This document shows, piece after piece, positions 16,551-24,453 of a DNA stretch of 40,147 nt. A program made the position numbers and the translations under genes. Source of the stretch: Thermoproteota archaeon (GTDB lineage Archaea; Korarchaeota; Korarchaeia; Korarchaeales; Korarchaeaceae); assembly GCA_027491415.1 (NCBI GenBank), contig JAOZFH010000020.1:1-40147 (forward strand), read 5' to 3'. The notes beneath the pieces are model-generated. The model saw only the letters and a list, made by a program, of their open reading frames with translations. It had not been told where the DNA came from and ran no database searches. The stretch's first letter is position 1. Every line of letters starts with the position of its first letter.

Positions 16551-17864
16551 TCACTTCCAGTCCAGTATCCTCCTCTCGCCCTCCAACCTCTTTATGTCCG
16601 TGACATCCTGCACGACCTCCAGCGTGCCGAGGTACCTCCCGTCCCTTCCCCTCACGGGGAAGTAGCGGATGTGGATCAGGCCGTCTCCCCTCCTTATCCA
16701 GAACTCGGCCACGTCCCTCCTGCCGGCCCTGAACTCCTCCAGTATCTTCTCCACGACGTGGACGCTCTTGGGCGGGTGGCACAGCTTAACAGGCCTGCCG
16801 AGCACGGCCTTGGCCCTCGGGAATATCCTGTCCCTGCCGTGAGAGTAGAACCTGACCCTGTCCGACGCGTCGACGAAGGAGACGTCCACCGGAAGGGCGG
16901 AGAATATGGCCTCCACCTCCTCGGGGGAGAGGAAGCCGGTCTCGAACTCCAAGTCCTCGTCTCTCTTCAGGCTGAAGTCCACCGGCCTGGCACCCTTTGA
17001 CGAGAGCAGGGCCCTCACCTCTTGGGGGAGGTTGCTCATCTGCTCCTCCGTGATCTCCGGGCTGACTTGGTGTGGGAGCAGGGGCTCGGCCCTTGGGGCC
17101 CAGCCCTCCTCGGGCTCGACCTTGTAGTACCCGATCTCGTCGTCCATCTCCCTTATCGCGGCCCACTCGCCCTCGGACAGGAGGACCCTCAGGGTCGGGT
17201 AGAGTATGTTGTTCTCCCTGAAGGCCATGTCTACGAGGGCCTTGGACAGCTCCCCAGCTCTCTTCGCCACTAGGGAGGAGAAGGGAGCCCAGTCCGACGG
17301 GTCCTGTTGGACGAGCCGGTTGAGCCCCCTTATCATGTTTCTCACCTGGTCGTGCTTCGTCCACAGCACCCTGGGGACGGCCGTGAGGCCCCGCCTCTCG
17401 ACGTAGGGGAAGACCACCGTCTCGTCCTTAGCGTAGTGCCTCGATACCCCTCTAAGCTCCCTCGCCAGCCCCCTGAGCACCTCCAGGGAGTTCTCCCTCG
17501 CCTCACCCTCCACCATGCCCATCGAGCGTGCGTACAGCCCCAGGACCTCGGCGTCCCTGACTATGTGCTCGTTCTCCCTCAGCCGGGTGTGGAGGGGGTG
17601 GCCGGGCTCGACCTGATCTGGAGACAGGGCACCCGAGACGGCCTCCCTGAAGAGCTCGACGTGGACATCACACAGCCTGGCTATCTCTCGAACGGGGACA
17701 CCCTCGGCGACGAGCTCCTGCTCTATCAGCGGTATCTCCATCGGGCTGACGGACCTCAGTATCTCCTTGAACTTCTCCCTGAGCGAGGACATGTCCTCGC
17801 CCTCGTGGAGCCTCTTCAGGAGCGCCTTGATCTGCTCCTTCCTCTCGCGCATTTCGGCCGCCAA
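16551..17864 (-). CDS. DUF438 - hemerythrin (HHE) - PAS domain protein
   Basis: 437 residues. Residues about 1-90 form the DUF438 domain (ALLKRLHEGEDMSSLREKF and SPMEIPLIEQEL). Residues about 105-255 are a helical HHE domain with spaced His/Glu ligands (HYAKDETVVFPYVE, WTKHDQVR, ENNILYP). The C-terminal ~110 residues form a PAS domain ending IRYFPVRGRDGRYLGTLEVVQDVTDIK. Such proteins occur in anaerobes and are thought to sense O2 or NO through the diiron site. Start TTG 17864 fits a leaderless mRNA from the TATA box at 17895-17905. It is convergent with the ODP gene. Confidence 0.9.
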   Translation of the reverse strand: MAAEMRERKEQIKALLKRLHEGEDMSSLREKFKEILRSVSPMEIPLIEQELVAEGVPVREIARLCDVHVELFREAVSGALSPDQVEPGHPLHTRLRENEHIVRDAEVLGLYARSMGMVEGEARENSLEVLRGLARELRGVSRHYAKDETVVFPYVERRGLTAVPRVLWTKHDQVRNMIRGLNRLVQQDPSDWAPFSSLVAKRAGELSKALVDMAFRENNILYPTLRVLLSEGEWAAIREMDDEIGYYKVEPEEGWAPRAEPLLPHQVSPEITEEQMSNLPQEVRALLSSKGARPVDFSLKRDEDLEFETGFLSPEEVEAIFSALPVDVSFVDASDRVRFYSHGRDRIFPRAKAVLGRPVKLCHPPKSVHVVEKILEEFRAGRRDVAEFWIRRGDGLIHIRYFPVRGRDGRYLGTLEVVQDVTDIKRLEGERRILDWK

Positions 17865-17892
17865 ACCGACACCTCTGGGCGGGGATCGGGAC

Positions 17893-17906
17893 CATTGTAT
17901 AAAAAT
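17893..17906 (-). promoter_or_regulatory. TATA box of the DUF438 gene
   Basis: Minus strand CATTTTTATACAATGG, centred about 32 nt upstream of the TTG start, is a textbook archaeal TATA box. Confidence 0.7.
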
Positions 17907-18048
17907 GACTCAAGGATAACGCCCGTGAAATCATTTTATGATCACCGTTATGGCCCACATCTGTGTTAACAATTGTCCCAATTGCGGTTCAGCGGGGAGC
18001 CTGCCCCGGCCTCAGGGGGCTAAACCCTCCACCCAATCGGGGCCCAAC

Positions 18049-19083
18049 TCAGATCAGCCCCAGCCTCTCCAAGATCGCCTGAGTCAGGGCTGCGTCGACC
18101 GCTGGGACTCCCAACACCGTGTAGAGGACCCTTCGGCCGACTCTCTCACCCCTCACGACGTCGGCTAGCTCCAGAACGCGGAACCTCCTGTCCGTGAGCA
18201 TGGTCCGTATCTTCAAGGCGAACGTCGCCGGGCTCGGCATCTTCCTTAGGTCGAGGCTGTCGAACACGTAGGTGTCGAACTTCGAGGCTAGGTTCAGGTC
18301 CAGGGAGTGCTTTCCGACATCGGCGTATATCACCTCCTCCCCGAGCTCCCTCACGAGCCCGGCGGGCATCTTGCCCGGGAGGGAGATGCAGTCCACCACC
18401 ACGTCCGCGCTGAGAGCCTCGTCCAGAGTCTCGCAGGGGACGAGTTCCAGCGCCTCTCCGACCTCGGGGTCGAGTTCGCTGGCCATTTGGGCCAGGCGCT
18501 CCCTGACCGTGTTGAACCTCCCCCTGCTCTTTGCCGCGAGGAGGACCCTGCGGGGCCTGGCCCTCAGCGCGGATAGGGCCAAGATGACCCGCCTGCCGAC
18601 CGCGCCCGTGGAGCCGAGGACGGAGGCTTCGTAATCCCCTCCTGAGCGCCCCCAGGCCGTGACGCAGGCCTCAACGCCCACGGCCGCTATGGAGGCGGTC
18701 CTGAAGTCCGATATCAAGTTCCCCTCCATCACCGCGACCAGCTCGGTCGTCTCGCTATCGAAGACTGCGCACAGGTTCGTGGAGAGCCTCCTCCCCTTGG
18801 CCCTGTTCCTCTCGTTGGCCGCGAAGGAGCGGACGCACGTGTACCTCCCCCAGGCCCCGGCCATGGTCCTGACCTTGGTGGGGTAGTCGGGGTCCGAAGT
18901 CGGCACGTAGATGGAGAGCTTGTCGAAGACCAGCTCCCCCACCCTGGATAGGACCTCCCTGGTGAGGCTGTTGACCCAGCGGAACGTCTCGACCGTGGAG
19001 GACAGCACCTCGGCGACCTGGGAGTCCGAGACGACCGGGACCTCCCCCATAGACAGCCTGACCTTCCGAACCTCTGGGCCCAT
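18049..19083 (-). CDS. Ornithine cyclodeaminase / mu-crystallin family NAD(P)-dependent enzyme
   Basis: 344 residues, the normal family length. The N-terminal substrate part includes KLSIYVPTSDPDYPTKVRTM and the conserved VMEGNLISDFRTASIAAVG. The Rossmann motif is VLGSTGAVGRRVILAL, and VVDCISLPGKMPAG with VIYADVGKHS completes the dinucleotide domain. Family members act on ornithine, alanine, ketimines or similar amino acids. The usual pattern around the catalytic Lys and Asp is present but not diagnostic of substrate. Starts with ATG and stands alone; it is divergent from the toxin-antitoxin remnants. Confidence 0.85.
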   Translation of the reverse strand: MGPEVRKVRLSMGEVPVVSDSQVAEVLSSTVETFRWVNSLTREVLSRVGELVFDKLSIYVPTSDPDYPTKVRTMAGAWGRYTCVRSFAANERNRAKGRRLSTNLCAVFDSETTELVAVMEGNLISDFRTASIAAVGVEACVTAWGRSGGDYEASVLGSTGAVGRRVILALSALRARPRRVLLAAKSRGRFNTVRERLAQMASELDPEVGEALELVPCETLDEALSADVVVDCISLPGKMPAGLVRELGEEVIYADVGKHSLDLNLASKFDTYVFDSLDLRKMPSPATFALKIRTMLTDRRFRVLELADVVRGERVGRRVLYTVLGVPAVDAALTQAILERLGLI

Positions 19084-19234
19084 CCGGGCTCACGTCCGGG
19101 CGAACCTCTTAGGCTTGGCGCCCCCACATCGGCGCCGACGGATACGGCCAGAACCCAGGACTGGCAGGTCGCAATCCGGTGCCTCCCGCGCCTCTGGGCC
19201 AACCGGCGAGCTCACTCGGTACGACATCCTGGCA

Positions 19235-19546
19235 ATGCGGTACCTGGTTATACAGCTCGTTGAGGCGGCCTCCAGCGCCTGCCTGCACCTGCTCGCGGCC
19301 CAGGGCGAGAGGGCCGAGGGGTACCCAGAGTGCTTCCTCAGGCCCTCTCAAAAGGGGATGATGTCGGATAGCCTGGCCTCGAGGCTGGCGTCGGCCGCCA
19401 AGCTCCGAAACCTCCTCGTCCACAGGTACTGGACGATAGACGACGAGAGAGTATTCGAGGGCGTGAGGGAGGGATTGAGGGACTTCGAGGAGTTCGTCCA
19501 CATCCTAAGGGACATCCTCGATCGCGAGTCAAGGGTCGGGAGGTGA
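19235..19546 (+). CDS. HepT-like HEPN toxin (COG2445 type), N-terminally truncated
   Basis: The frame matches HepT proteins from the helix AMRYLVIQLVEAASSACLHLL to the RNase motif RNLLVHRYW (R-x4-H) and the final helix VREGLRDFEEFVHILRDIL. Homologs of this type begin about 30 residues earlier with a coiled helix. The upstream codons here are Arg/Pro-rich, contain no such helix and offer no ribosome site, so the 5' end appears lost. The first ATG in the conserved part is given as start. It is followed 5 nt later by a broken MNT antitoxin gene, so the pair is probably decaying. Confidence 0.65.
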   Translation: MRYLVIQLVEAASSACLHLLAAQGERAEGYPECFLRPSQKGMMSDSLASRLASAAKLRNLLVHRYWTIDDERVFEGVREGLRDFEEFVHILRDILDRESRVGR

Positions 19547-19550
19547 GGGC

Positions 19551-19965
19551 GTGCCCGGGCCGGGCATCAGGTACCTGGAGGCGACGGAGCAGGAGAGGGG
19601 GAGGCTGGTGGAGGAGCTCAGGAGGGCCCTCGAGGGGGTCAAGAGCGTGGTCTTCGCCTACCTGCACGGGGGCTTCGTCGATAGGGAGTTCTTCCGCGAT
19701 GTGGGCGTGGCGGTCTGGCTGGGGGACCTGGGAGATCGACGCCTGGTGGAGGTGGACCCCCCGGCCCGGCTCGAGGCCAGGCTGGAGGTTCCGATCGACA
19801 TTCGAGTCCTAAACGGGCCCCCCTGCCCTTCAGGTATCACGTCTTCTCGAGGGGCGTGCTCCTGTTTTCTAGGGACGAGACCCTGAGACTCAGGCTGATG
19901 GACGAGAGACCCTGAGACAGTACTTCGACCTCAAGATGCTGAATGAGCTCGCGGGTGGGCGGTGA
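19551..19965 (+). pseudogene. Broken MNT-type nucleotidyltransferase (MntA-like antitoxin)
   Basis: The first frame reads GVKSVVFAYLHGGFVDREF, the nucleotidyltransferase start. The GS motif has become GG, and the catalytic DxD reads RDVGVAVWL, so one Asp is lost. After PIDIRVLNG the frame breaks at a run of six C (19818-19823). Adding one C restores PFRYHVFSRGVLLFSRDETL. A second break near 19908-19914 (two extra bases in GAGAGA) is needed to reach RQYFDLKMLNELAGGR and the stop at 19963-19965. Two frameshifts plus motif loss indicate a pseudogene. It pairs with the truncated HepT upstream. Confidence 0.75.
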
Positions 19966-20032
19966 GGGGGGCTCGTCCCCGATCATCACCACTTTAATTA
20001 TCCCCCCAGAGCAGTTCTGACGGGCGCCCGAG

Positions 20033-20440
20033 TTGGGCAGCCGAGAGGTCTCAGAGGCGCTGAAGAGGAGGGGGGAGGACTTCCTGAGGAGCGCCAAGTA
20101 CAACCTCTCCGTGGGGGCCTACGACCTGTCCGTATTCGACGCGCACCAGGCCGCCGAACTCTACCTGAAGGGGGTCCTCCTCACGCTGGTTGGGACGTAC
20201 CCCAGGACCCATGACCTGATGGAGCTGGTGGAGGACTGGATGGCGGAGGCGTGTGGGGGGGCCGTTGAAGAGTTCTTGTCGGCCTGGGGAGACAGGCTTG
20301 ACCACCTCACCGACGCCTACTTCAGCTCCAGGTACGCGGTGAGAAGCTTCAAGAGAGGCCACGCCGAGGCGTTCATACGCGTCGCGCAGGAGGTGATCGA
20401 GCTTGCCAAGAGGTGTGAGGAAGAGGCTTCAGAGGGCTGA
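20033..20440 (+). CDS. HEPN-domain protein, probable toxin of a HEPN/MNT pair
   Basis: 135 residues. The sequence has the HEPN opening SREVSEALKRRGEDFLRSAKYNLSVG, the AHQAAELYLKGVLL block and HDLMELV, typical of PF05168 proteins that pair with MNT nucleotidyltransferases. A late Arg/His stretch (RSFKRGHAEAF) may be the RNase motif. TTG start, with a TATA-like TTTAATTATCC at about 19992-20002, implying a short leader. The next gene overlaps its end by 26 nt, so the two are translationally coupled. RNase activity is inferred from family. Confidence 0.82.
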   Translation: MGSREVSEALKRRGEDFLRSAKYNLSVGAYDLSVFDAHQAAELYLKGVLLTLVGTYPRTHDLMELVEDWMAEACGGAVEEFLSAWGDRLDHLTDAYFSSRYAVRSFKRGHAEAFIRVAQEVIELAKRCEEEASEG

Positions 20441-20753
20441 GATCGTGAGAAACTGGAGGGAGTGGATCCCCGGCCTGGTAGAGGCCGCGAGGGATGCCCT
20501 CGGGGAGGGCGTCGAGGTATACGTCTTCGGCGCCGCTGCGGAGGGGAGGCTGACGGCCGCGAGCGACGTGGACGTGCTGGTCGTCGTGGACGACCCGCCC
20601 CAAGACTTCTTCGAACTCGAGAGGTTGAAGGAGGAGCTGGAGAGGCGAGCGGGCCTCCCGAGGAGGCACCCCTTTGAGATCCACCTGGTCGGACGGGAGG
20701 AGGCCGAGTTCTACCTGAGGGGGCTCGGGGTGACCGCCCTTAGGGTGGCCTGA
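20415..20753 (+). CDS. MNT-type minimal nucleotidyltransferase, probable antitoxin
   Basis: 112 residues from GTG 20415. The motif is VYVFGAAAEGRLTAASDVDVLVVVDD: the DxD catalytic pair is intact, while the Ser of the usual GS motif is Ala. A later strand, HPFEIHLVGREEAEFY, completes the minimal fold. In characterised HEPN/MNT pairs the MNT protein adenylylates the HEPN toxin near its RNase site. GTG 20415 is chosen over an earlier TTG because the conserved fold starts just after it. It overlaps the HEPN gene. Confidence 0.85.
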   Translation: MRKRLQRAEIVRNWREWIPGLVEAARDALGEGVEVYVFGAAAEGRLTAASDVDVLVVVDDPPQDFFELERLKEELERRAGLPRRHPFEIHLVGREEAEFYLRGLGVTALRVA

Positions 20754-20768
20754 CCCGCCAGCTCGAGG

Positions 20769-20776
20769 GATTTTTA
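20769..20776 (+). promoter_or_regulatory. TATA box before the ABM pseudogene
   Basis: TTTTTATC lies about 33-40 nt before the ATG at 20809 in otherwise GC-rich DNA, so transcription signals survive although the gene is broken. Confidence 0.45.
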
Positions 20777-20808
20777 TCCCGGCCCCGCGCGGGGGCGCCA
20801 CGCCCGTC

Positions 20809-21113
20809 ATGAGGATCTGGCACGGCAGAGTTCCCCTGCGGAGGGCGGACTAGTACGAGAGGTTCCTGATCGAGAGGGCCGCACCGGACTACGCGTCAGT
20901 CGGTCGAGGGCCTTCCTCAGGCTCTACTTCACCCGGAGGGACGAGGGCGACGTGGCCCACTTCCTCCTGGTCACGGTCTGGGACTCGATGGAGTCTGTGA
21001 GGAGGTTCGCCGGGGGCGACCCGGAGCTGGCAAAGTACTACCCGGAGGACGACGAGTTCCTGCTGGAGAAGGGGGAGCGGGTCTCCATGTACAGGGTGTT
21101 CTACGAGCGGTAG
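20809..21113 (+). pseudogene. Broken ABM-like (antibiotic biosynthesis monooxygenase-type) small protein
   Basis: The frame starts MRIWHGRVPLRRAD, meets TAG at about 20851, then continues YERFLIERAAPDYASV. A frameshift near 20905 leads into RAFLRLYFTRRDEGDVAHF, LLVTVWDSMESVRRFAGG, ELAKYYPEDDEFLLEKGE and VSMYRVFYER with stop at 21111. The joined protein (~100 aa) has the dimeric alpha-beta-barrel pattern of ABM-type monooxygenase or heme-degradation relatives. The TAG probably replaces GAG (Glu) by one base change. One stop and one frameshift indicate a pseudogene. Confidence 0.7.
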
Positions 21114-21857
21114 CCTCCAGGCGAGATGGGCTCGAACTGGGCCTTGGGGGGCGAGGCCTCCGCCAGCCGGGCGGGGTGGTGAGGGCTTAGGGGCTGGGAG
21201 CCGCATCCTCGCGGTCCTGTCGACTGGCTGGATCCCCTGCTTCCACTCGGAGGCGATGTTCTCGTCAAGGCGGAGGTCCCTATGCGAGCTCGGGCTATTC
21301 GTCTCTGACGCGCTGGTCCTCGCCTCCTCCATGGTCGGGAGGTGAGGGCCGACCTCATCACGGAGTACTCTCACCTGCTAGCGGAGAGGGTGAGGAGAGT
21401 TCGCGGAGGAGAGGAGAGCGAGGGTTCTCGGCCAGGCCGACCCACGAACCGTTGGATCCAGGGCTCTGGCTCGGACGACCGTGGACTGGCTGAGGCCCAC
21501 CCTGGGAAATCGCTGGAGACGCCCAGGCTTCGCTGGGTGCCACACGGCCGCGGCGCGCCGGACTCCCCCTCAGGGTCGCACGTCGGAGCAGTCGGGGGAC
21601 GGCCGGCTCCCGGGTTCTCTCGTGGGGGCCCTGAACGGGTTCTCCATGCGGCTGGCGAGGCCGTCCCCCTTGTGCAGGGGCCGGCGCGACGGGGCGTATA
21701 AACCTTCCCTCAGAACGGGGTGACGAGTCCTAGGGGCTGCCCTCCCCCCATCCATTCCCAACGGGCCTGCTCTCCCGGTAACCGAGGAATTCCCAAAGTC
21801 GGTTCTTGATCGCTCAGCTTTTAGGCTATCCCTCGCACAAGCCCCGGGGCATTCCCC
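21114..21857. other. Gene-poor stretch with no supported gene
   Basis: About 740 nt with only short, mutually exclusive frames and no ribosome sites. A fragment at about 21190-21345 on the plus strand ends VLASSMVGR and may be a relic. It follows two pseudogenes, so this is a decayed segment. Just before 21858 the composition is more AT-rich and probably holds the promoter of the DJ-1 gene. Confidence 0.4.
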
Positions 21858-22421
21858 TTGACCAAGAAGGTCCTCATAGTGGCGGGTGATGCCGTAGAGG
21901 CGCAAGAGCTGTTCTACCCCTACTGGAGGCTCAAGGAGGAGGGGTTCGAGGTTCACGTGGCCGCCCCCAGCAAGAAGACCCTCATGACGGTCGTCCACGA
22001 CTTCGAGCCGGGCTGGGAGACCTACACCGAGAAGCCGGGCTACAGGTTCACCTGGGTCGACAAGGAGTTCAGGGAGGTCGACCCGGAGGAGTACGATGGC
22101 CTAGTGATCCCCGGAGGCCGAGCGCCCGAGTACATAAGGCTGAACCCGGACCTGGAGAGGATCGTCAGGCACTTCATGGAGAGGAGGAAGCCCGTGGCGG
22201 CAATATGCCACGGCCCCCTGGTGCTCACGGCCTACAGGCTGATCGAGCCCGGGATGAACGTGACCTCCTACGTGGCGGTGTCGCCGGACCTCAAGGCCGC
22301 CGGCGCCAGCTGGCACGACAGGGAGGTCGTGGTCTGCAGGGATCACCTGGTGACCGCCAGGGCCTGGCCCGACCTGCCTGCGTGGATGAGGGAGTTCATA
22401 AGGCTGCTCAAGGGGCGGTGA
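21858..22421 (+). CDS. DJ-1/PfpI superfamily protein
   Basis: 187 residues. The nucleophile elbow AAICHGPLVLTAYRL carries Cys117 followed by His118, and an upstream acidic residue near the N-terminus (Glu14 in DAVEAQE) fits the family. The PfpI/YhbO group includes hexameric proteases, chaperones and glyoxalases or deglycases. Insertions such as FEPGWETYTEKPGYRFTWV set it apart from the shortest PfpI forms. TTG start. A seven-T run 17 nt after the stop looks like the terminator. Confidence 0.9.
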   Translation: MTKKVLIVAGDAVEAQELFYPYWRLKEEGFEVHVAAPSKKTLMTVVHDFEPGWETYTEKPGYRFTWVDKEFREVDPEEYDGLVIPGGRAPEYIRLNPDLERIVRHFMERRKPVAAICHGPLVLTAYRLIEPGMNVTSYVAVSPDLKAAGASWHDREVVVCRDHLVTARAWPDLPAWMREFIRLLKGR

Positions 22422-22437
22422 GCCTCCCCATTCCACC

Positions 22438-22444
22438 TTTTTTT
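22438..22444 (+). terminator. T-run terminator of the DJ-1 gene
   Basis: TTTTTTT begins about 17 nt after the stop codon in GC-rich DNA, the usual archaeal intrinsic termination signal. Confidence 0.6.
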
Positions 22445-22557
22445 GGGACTCCGATCTCGGGGGGCTGCCCCCGGTGGGACGCCCGGGGGAGCCGGAGCGA
22501 CGAGGGCAGCCCAGCCCGTGTGCCCCCCGGGTCTGATGAATGGTCCGAGTCGCCGGA

Positions 22558-23325
22558 TCAGACCTCTCGCCCCAGGATGAGTTCCACCCCCTCCTCTCTG
22601 GCCCTCCTCCTGAGCCTCCTGGCCACCTCCTTGGGGGCCGTGACTACCACGAGGATGACCCTGTCGGGCGCCCTGCCGTACTCCTCCTCGACCGCCCTAA
22701 CCTTCCTTAGGAGCTTCTGCAGCTCCTCCTCGCTCTCGGCGTGTGCCGTGACCTCCCCAACTATGAGGGGCTCCTCCAGGAACAGGTTGATCTGCTCACC
22801 ACGGACCGTGGCCTCCCTGAGCTCTGCGCCCTCGGGAATCTCTCCCGCAAGCATCCTCGACAGGAAGGCCCTCACGAAGTCCTCCAGGGTGTCCCCCGCG
22901 AACCTCCTGAGCCTGTCGAAGCCGTAGAGGACGGAACTCCTGAAGCTCTCGTACTGGTCCCAGAGCCTCCGCTGAGACCTCCTGAGCTCGACGATCTCCC
23001 TCATCATCTGGTTGAAGTCCTCCCTCAGCCTCCCTATCTCCTCCCAAGTCCTCGCCTGCTCCTCCCTGAGCCTCTCTATCTCCCTCCACGTCTTGGCCTG
23101 CTCCTCCCTCATCTGGTTGAAGTCCTCCCTCAGGGCCCCGATCTCCCTCCAGACCTTCGCCTGCTCCTCCCTGATCAGGCGGATCTCCCTGAGGATCTCC
23201 TCGAACCTCCTGTCATGCTCCTCCAGCCTCTCAAGTATCTCCCTGTATCCCAGGAGCCCCGCCACGGCCAGCCTGAACTCTCTGTCGGTCTCCAGCCTCC
23301 TCAGGAGTTCGTCAGTTATTCCCAT
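22558..23325 (-). CDS. Coiled-coil protein with C-terminal nuclease-like domain (DUF3782-like)
   Basis: 255 residues. Residues about 20-125 are a long coiled coil built of repeats of the type REDFNQMxEEQAKTWREIERL. The C-terminal domain (130-255) has TLEDFVRAFLSRML, INLFLEEPLIVGEVTAHAES and APDRVILVVVT, matching the archaeal family with a degenerate PD-(D/E)xK nuclease fold that often follows a coiled coil. The Glu of VGEVTAHAE and nearby residues are candidates for the metal site. Role unknown. ATG start; no close operon partner. Confidence 0.75.
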   Translation of the reverse strand: MGITDELLRRLETDREFRLAVAGLLGYREILERLEEHDRRFEEILREIRLIREEQAKVWREIGALREDFNQMREEQAKTWREIERLREEQARTWEEIGRLREDFNQMMREIVELRRSQRRLWDQYESFRSSVLYGFDRLRRFAGDTLEDFVRAFLSRMLAGEIPEGAELREATVRGEQINLFLEEPLIVGEVTAHAESEEELQKLLRKVRAVEEEYGRAPDRVILVVVTAPKEVARRLRRRAREEGVELILGREV

Positions 23326-23643
23326 CCGTCGATTCGGGGCCTCCCCCGGTATTTAAGTTGGGGCTGGGACACCCTCTCGGGTCGGTCGAGGGGGACCGGG
23401 GGGCCGCCGGCTCGGGCGGCGGCCGCGAGACTCGGCCCATCTAGATTCGCCCGAATATTCAGATCCGAGCGGGCTGGGCCGACCCGGCCATCGGACCCCG
23501 CACGAGTTCGCCGCTGGCCGGGCCACAGCGCCCTATCGTGAGGCCCGGGTCGCGAGCTCTCACCTCTTCGAAGTCCCAACGCCCCCGCCGGCCTCCTGGA
23601 CGGAGGCCGGCGGCCGTTCAGGTCTCCCCGGCGTTCCTCAGGG
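23326..23643. other. Intergenic region with terminator-like inverted repeat
   Basis: No gene is seen. CCGCCGGCCTCC at 23585-23596 pairs perfectly with GGAGGCCGGCGG at 23602-23613 across a 5-nt loop. This lies 30 nt beyond the end of the leftward repressor-peptidase operon and is probably its terminator. A second, shorter repeat (GGCCGCC / GGCGGCC) is at 23402-23424. Confidence 0.5.
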
Positions 23644-24453
23644 TCACCCCTCCGCCGGCAGCGGCGGCGCGGATTTCGGGGCGGGCGCCCCCTCCCCGGC
23701 GGACCTCCTCGCCATCTCGATGAGCCTGGCCACCCTCTCCTCCACGCCGGGGTGCCAGGAGAACGCCCTCCTCAAGGATCCAAGCCTGCCCCTCCTGTCA
23801 GACGCGGCCAGGAGGAGGCTCTTCACCGTCCACCTTACCGCCCTGGGCGACTCCGGCAGCCCTCCCCTGTAGGCCATGGCCACCTTGACGAGGGCGCTCG
23901 CCAGGTCCAAGGGCCTCCCCGAGGCCATCGCCCCCTCCTCGTCCGCCCTGAACTCCAGCCACCTGCAGACCGCGGCCCCCAGGAGGGTCCCGAGGGGTAT
24001 GTTCAGCACGCCCTCAACGGCCGCGAACACCCTGAGGAGGGGGTGCCTTCCAGCCACGTGGGCCACCTCGTGGGCCAGAACGGCACGGATCTCGTCGGGC
24101 GTGAGGAGCCTCAGCATCCCCCCAGTCACCAGGACTAGGTACTTGCCCGGGCCCAGGAAGAGCGTCAGTGAGTTCGGCTCGTCATCCCTCAGGACGCCCA
24201 GCTCCACCTCCTGGCCCGCCCCTAGCGCCGACCTCAGGGACTCCAGCTCCCTGGAGAGGCCCTCGGGCGGGGGGTCCACGAAGTCCCTCAGCTGCCCCGA
24301 GGCCAGCCTCCCGCTCAGCACGCTCCAGGCCGCCCCAGCCGCGGCGAGCGACCCCAGGAACGCGGCTGCCCAGGCGTTCCTGAAGTATAGGGCGAGGCCG
24401 ATGGTGGCGGCCAGCGGCGAGAGGGCCGCGAGCGCCCCGAGGGCGCGGGTCAC
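23644..24453 (-). CDS. M48-type membrane metallopeptidase partner of the BlaI repressor
   Basis: 269 residues. Two membrane helices open the protein (about 5-50), then a cytosolic or surface peptidase domain with zinc motif HEVAH at 128-132 and the third ligand in EFRADEEGA (Glu167, Asp171). A possible third helix covers 150-163. The order matches HtpX-like M48 peptidases. The start overlaps the BlaI stop by 4 nt (GTGA), so the two are co-translated. BlaI repressors are classically paired with a membrane metallopeptidase of family M56 (BlaR1/MecR1). Here an M48-like enzyme takes that place, so it may cleave the repressor when an inducer or membrane stress is sensed (inference). Confidence 0.85.
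   Translation of the reverse strand: MTRALGALAALSPLAATIGLALYFRNAWAAAFLGSLAAAGAAWSVLSGRLASGQLRDFVDPPPEGLSRELESLRSALGAGQEVELGVLRDDEPNSLTLFLGPGKYLVLVTGGMLRLLTPDEIRAVLAHEVAHVAGRHPLLRVFAAVEGVLNIPLGTLLGAAVCRWLEFRADEEGAMASGRPLDLASALVKVAMAYRGGLPESPRAVRWTVKSLLLAASDRRGRLGSLRRAFSWHPGVEERVARLIEMARRSAGEGAPAPKSAPPLPAEG

Noticed and set aside
20849-20853. In-frame TAG as a pyrrolysine codon
   Set aside because: A frameshift further on in the same gene and no sign of methylamine genes make simple gene decay far more likely.
22558-23325. Coiled-coil protein as part of the peptide locus
   Set aside because: It reads the same way as the repressor operon but is separated by a terminator-like repeat and 300 nt, and the family is widespread in archaea without peptide genes.
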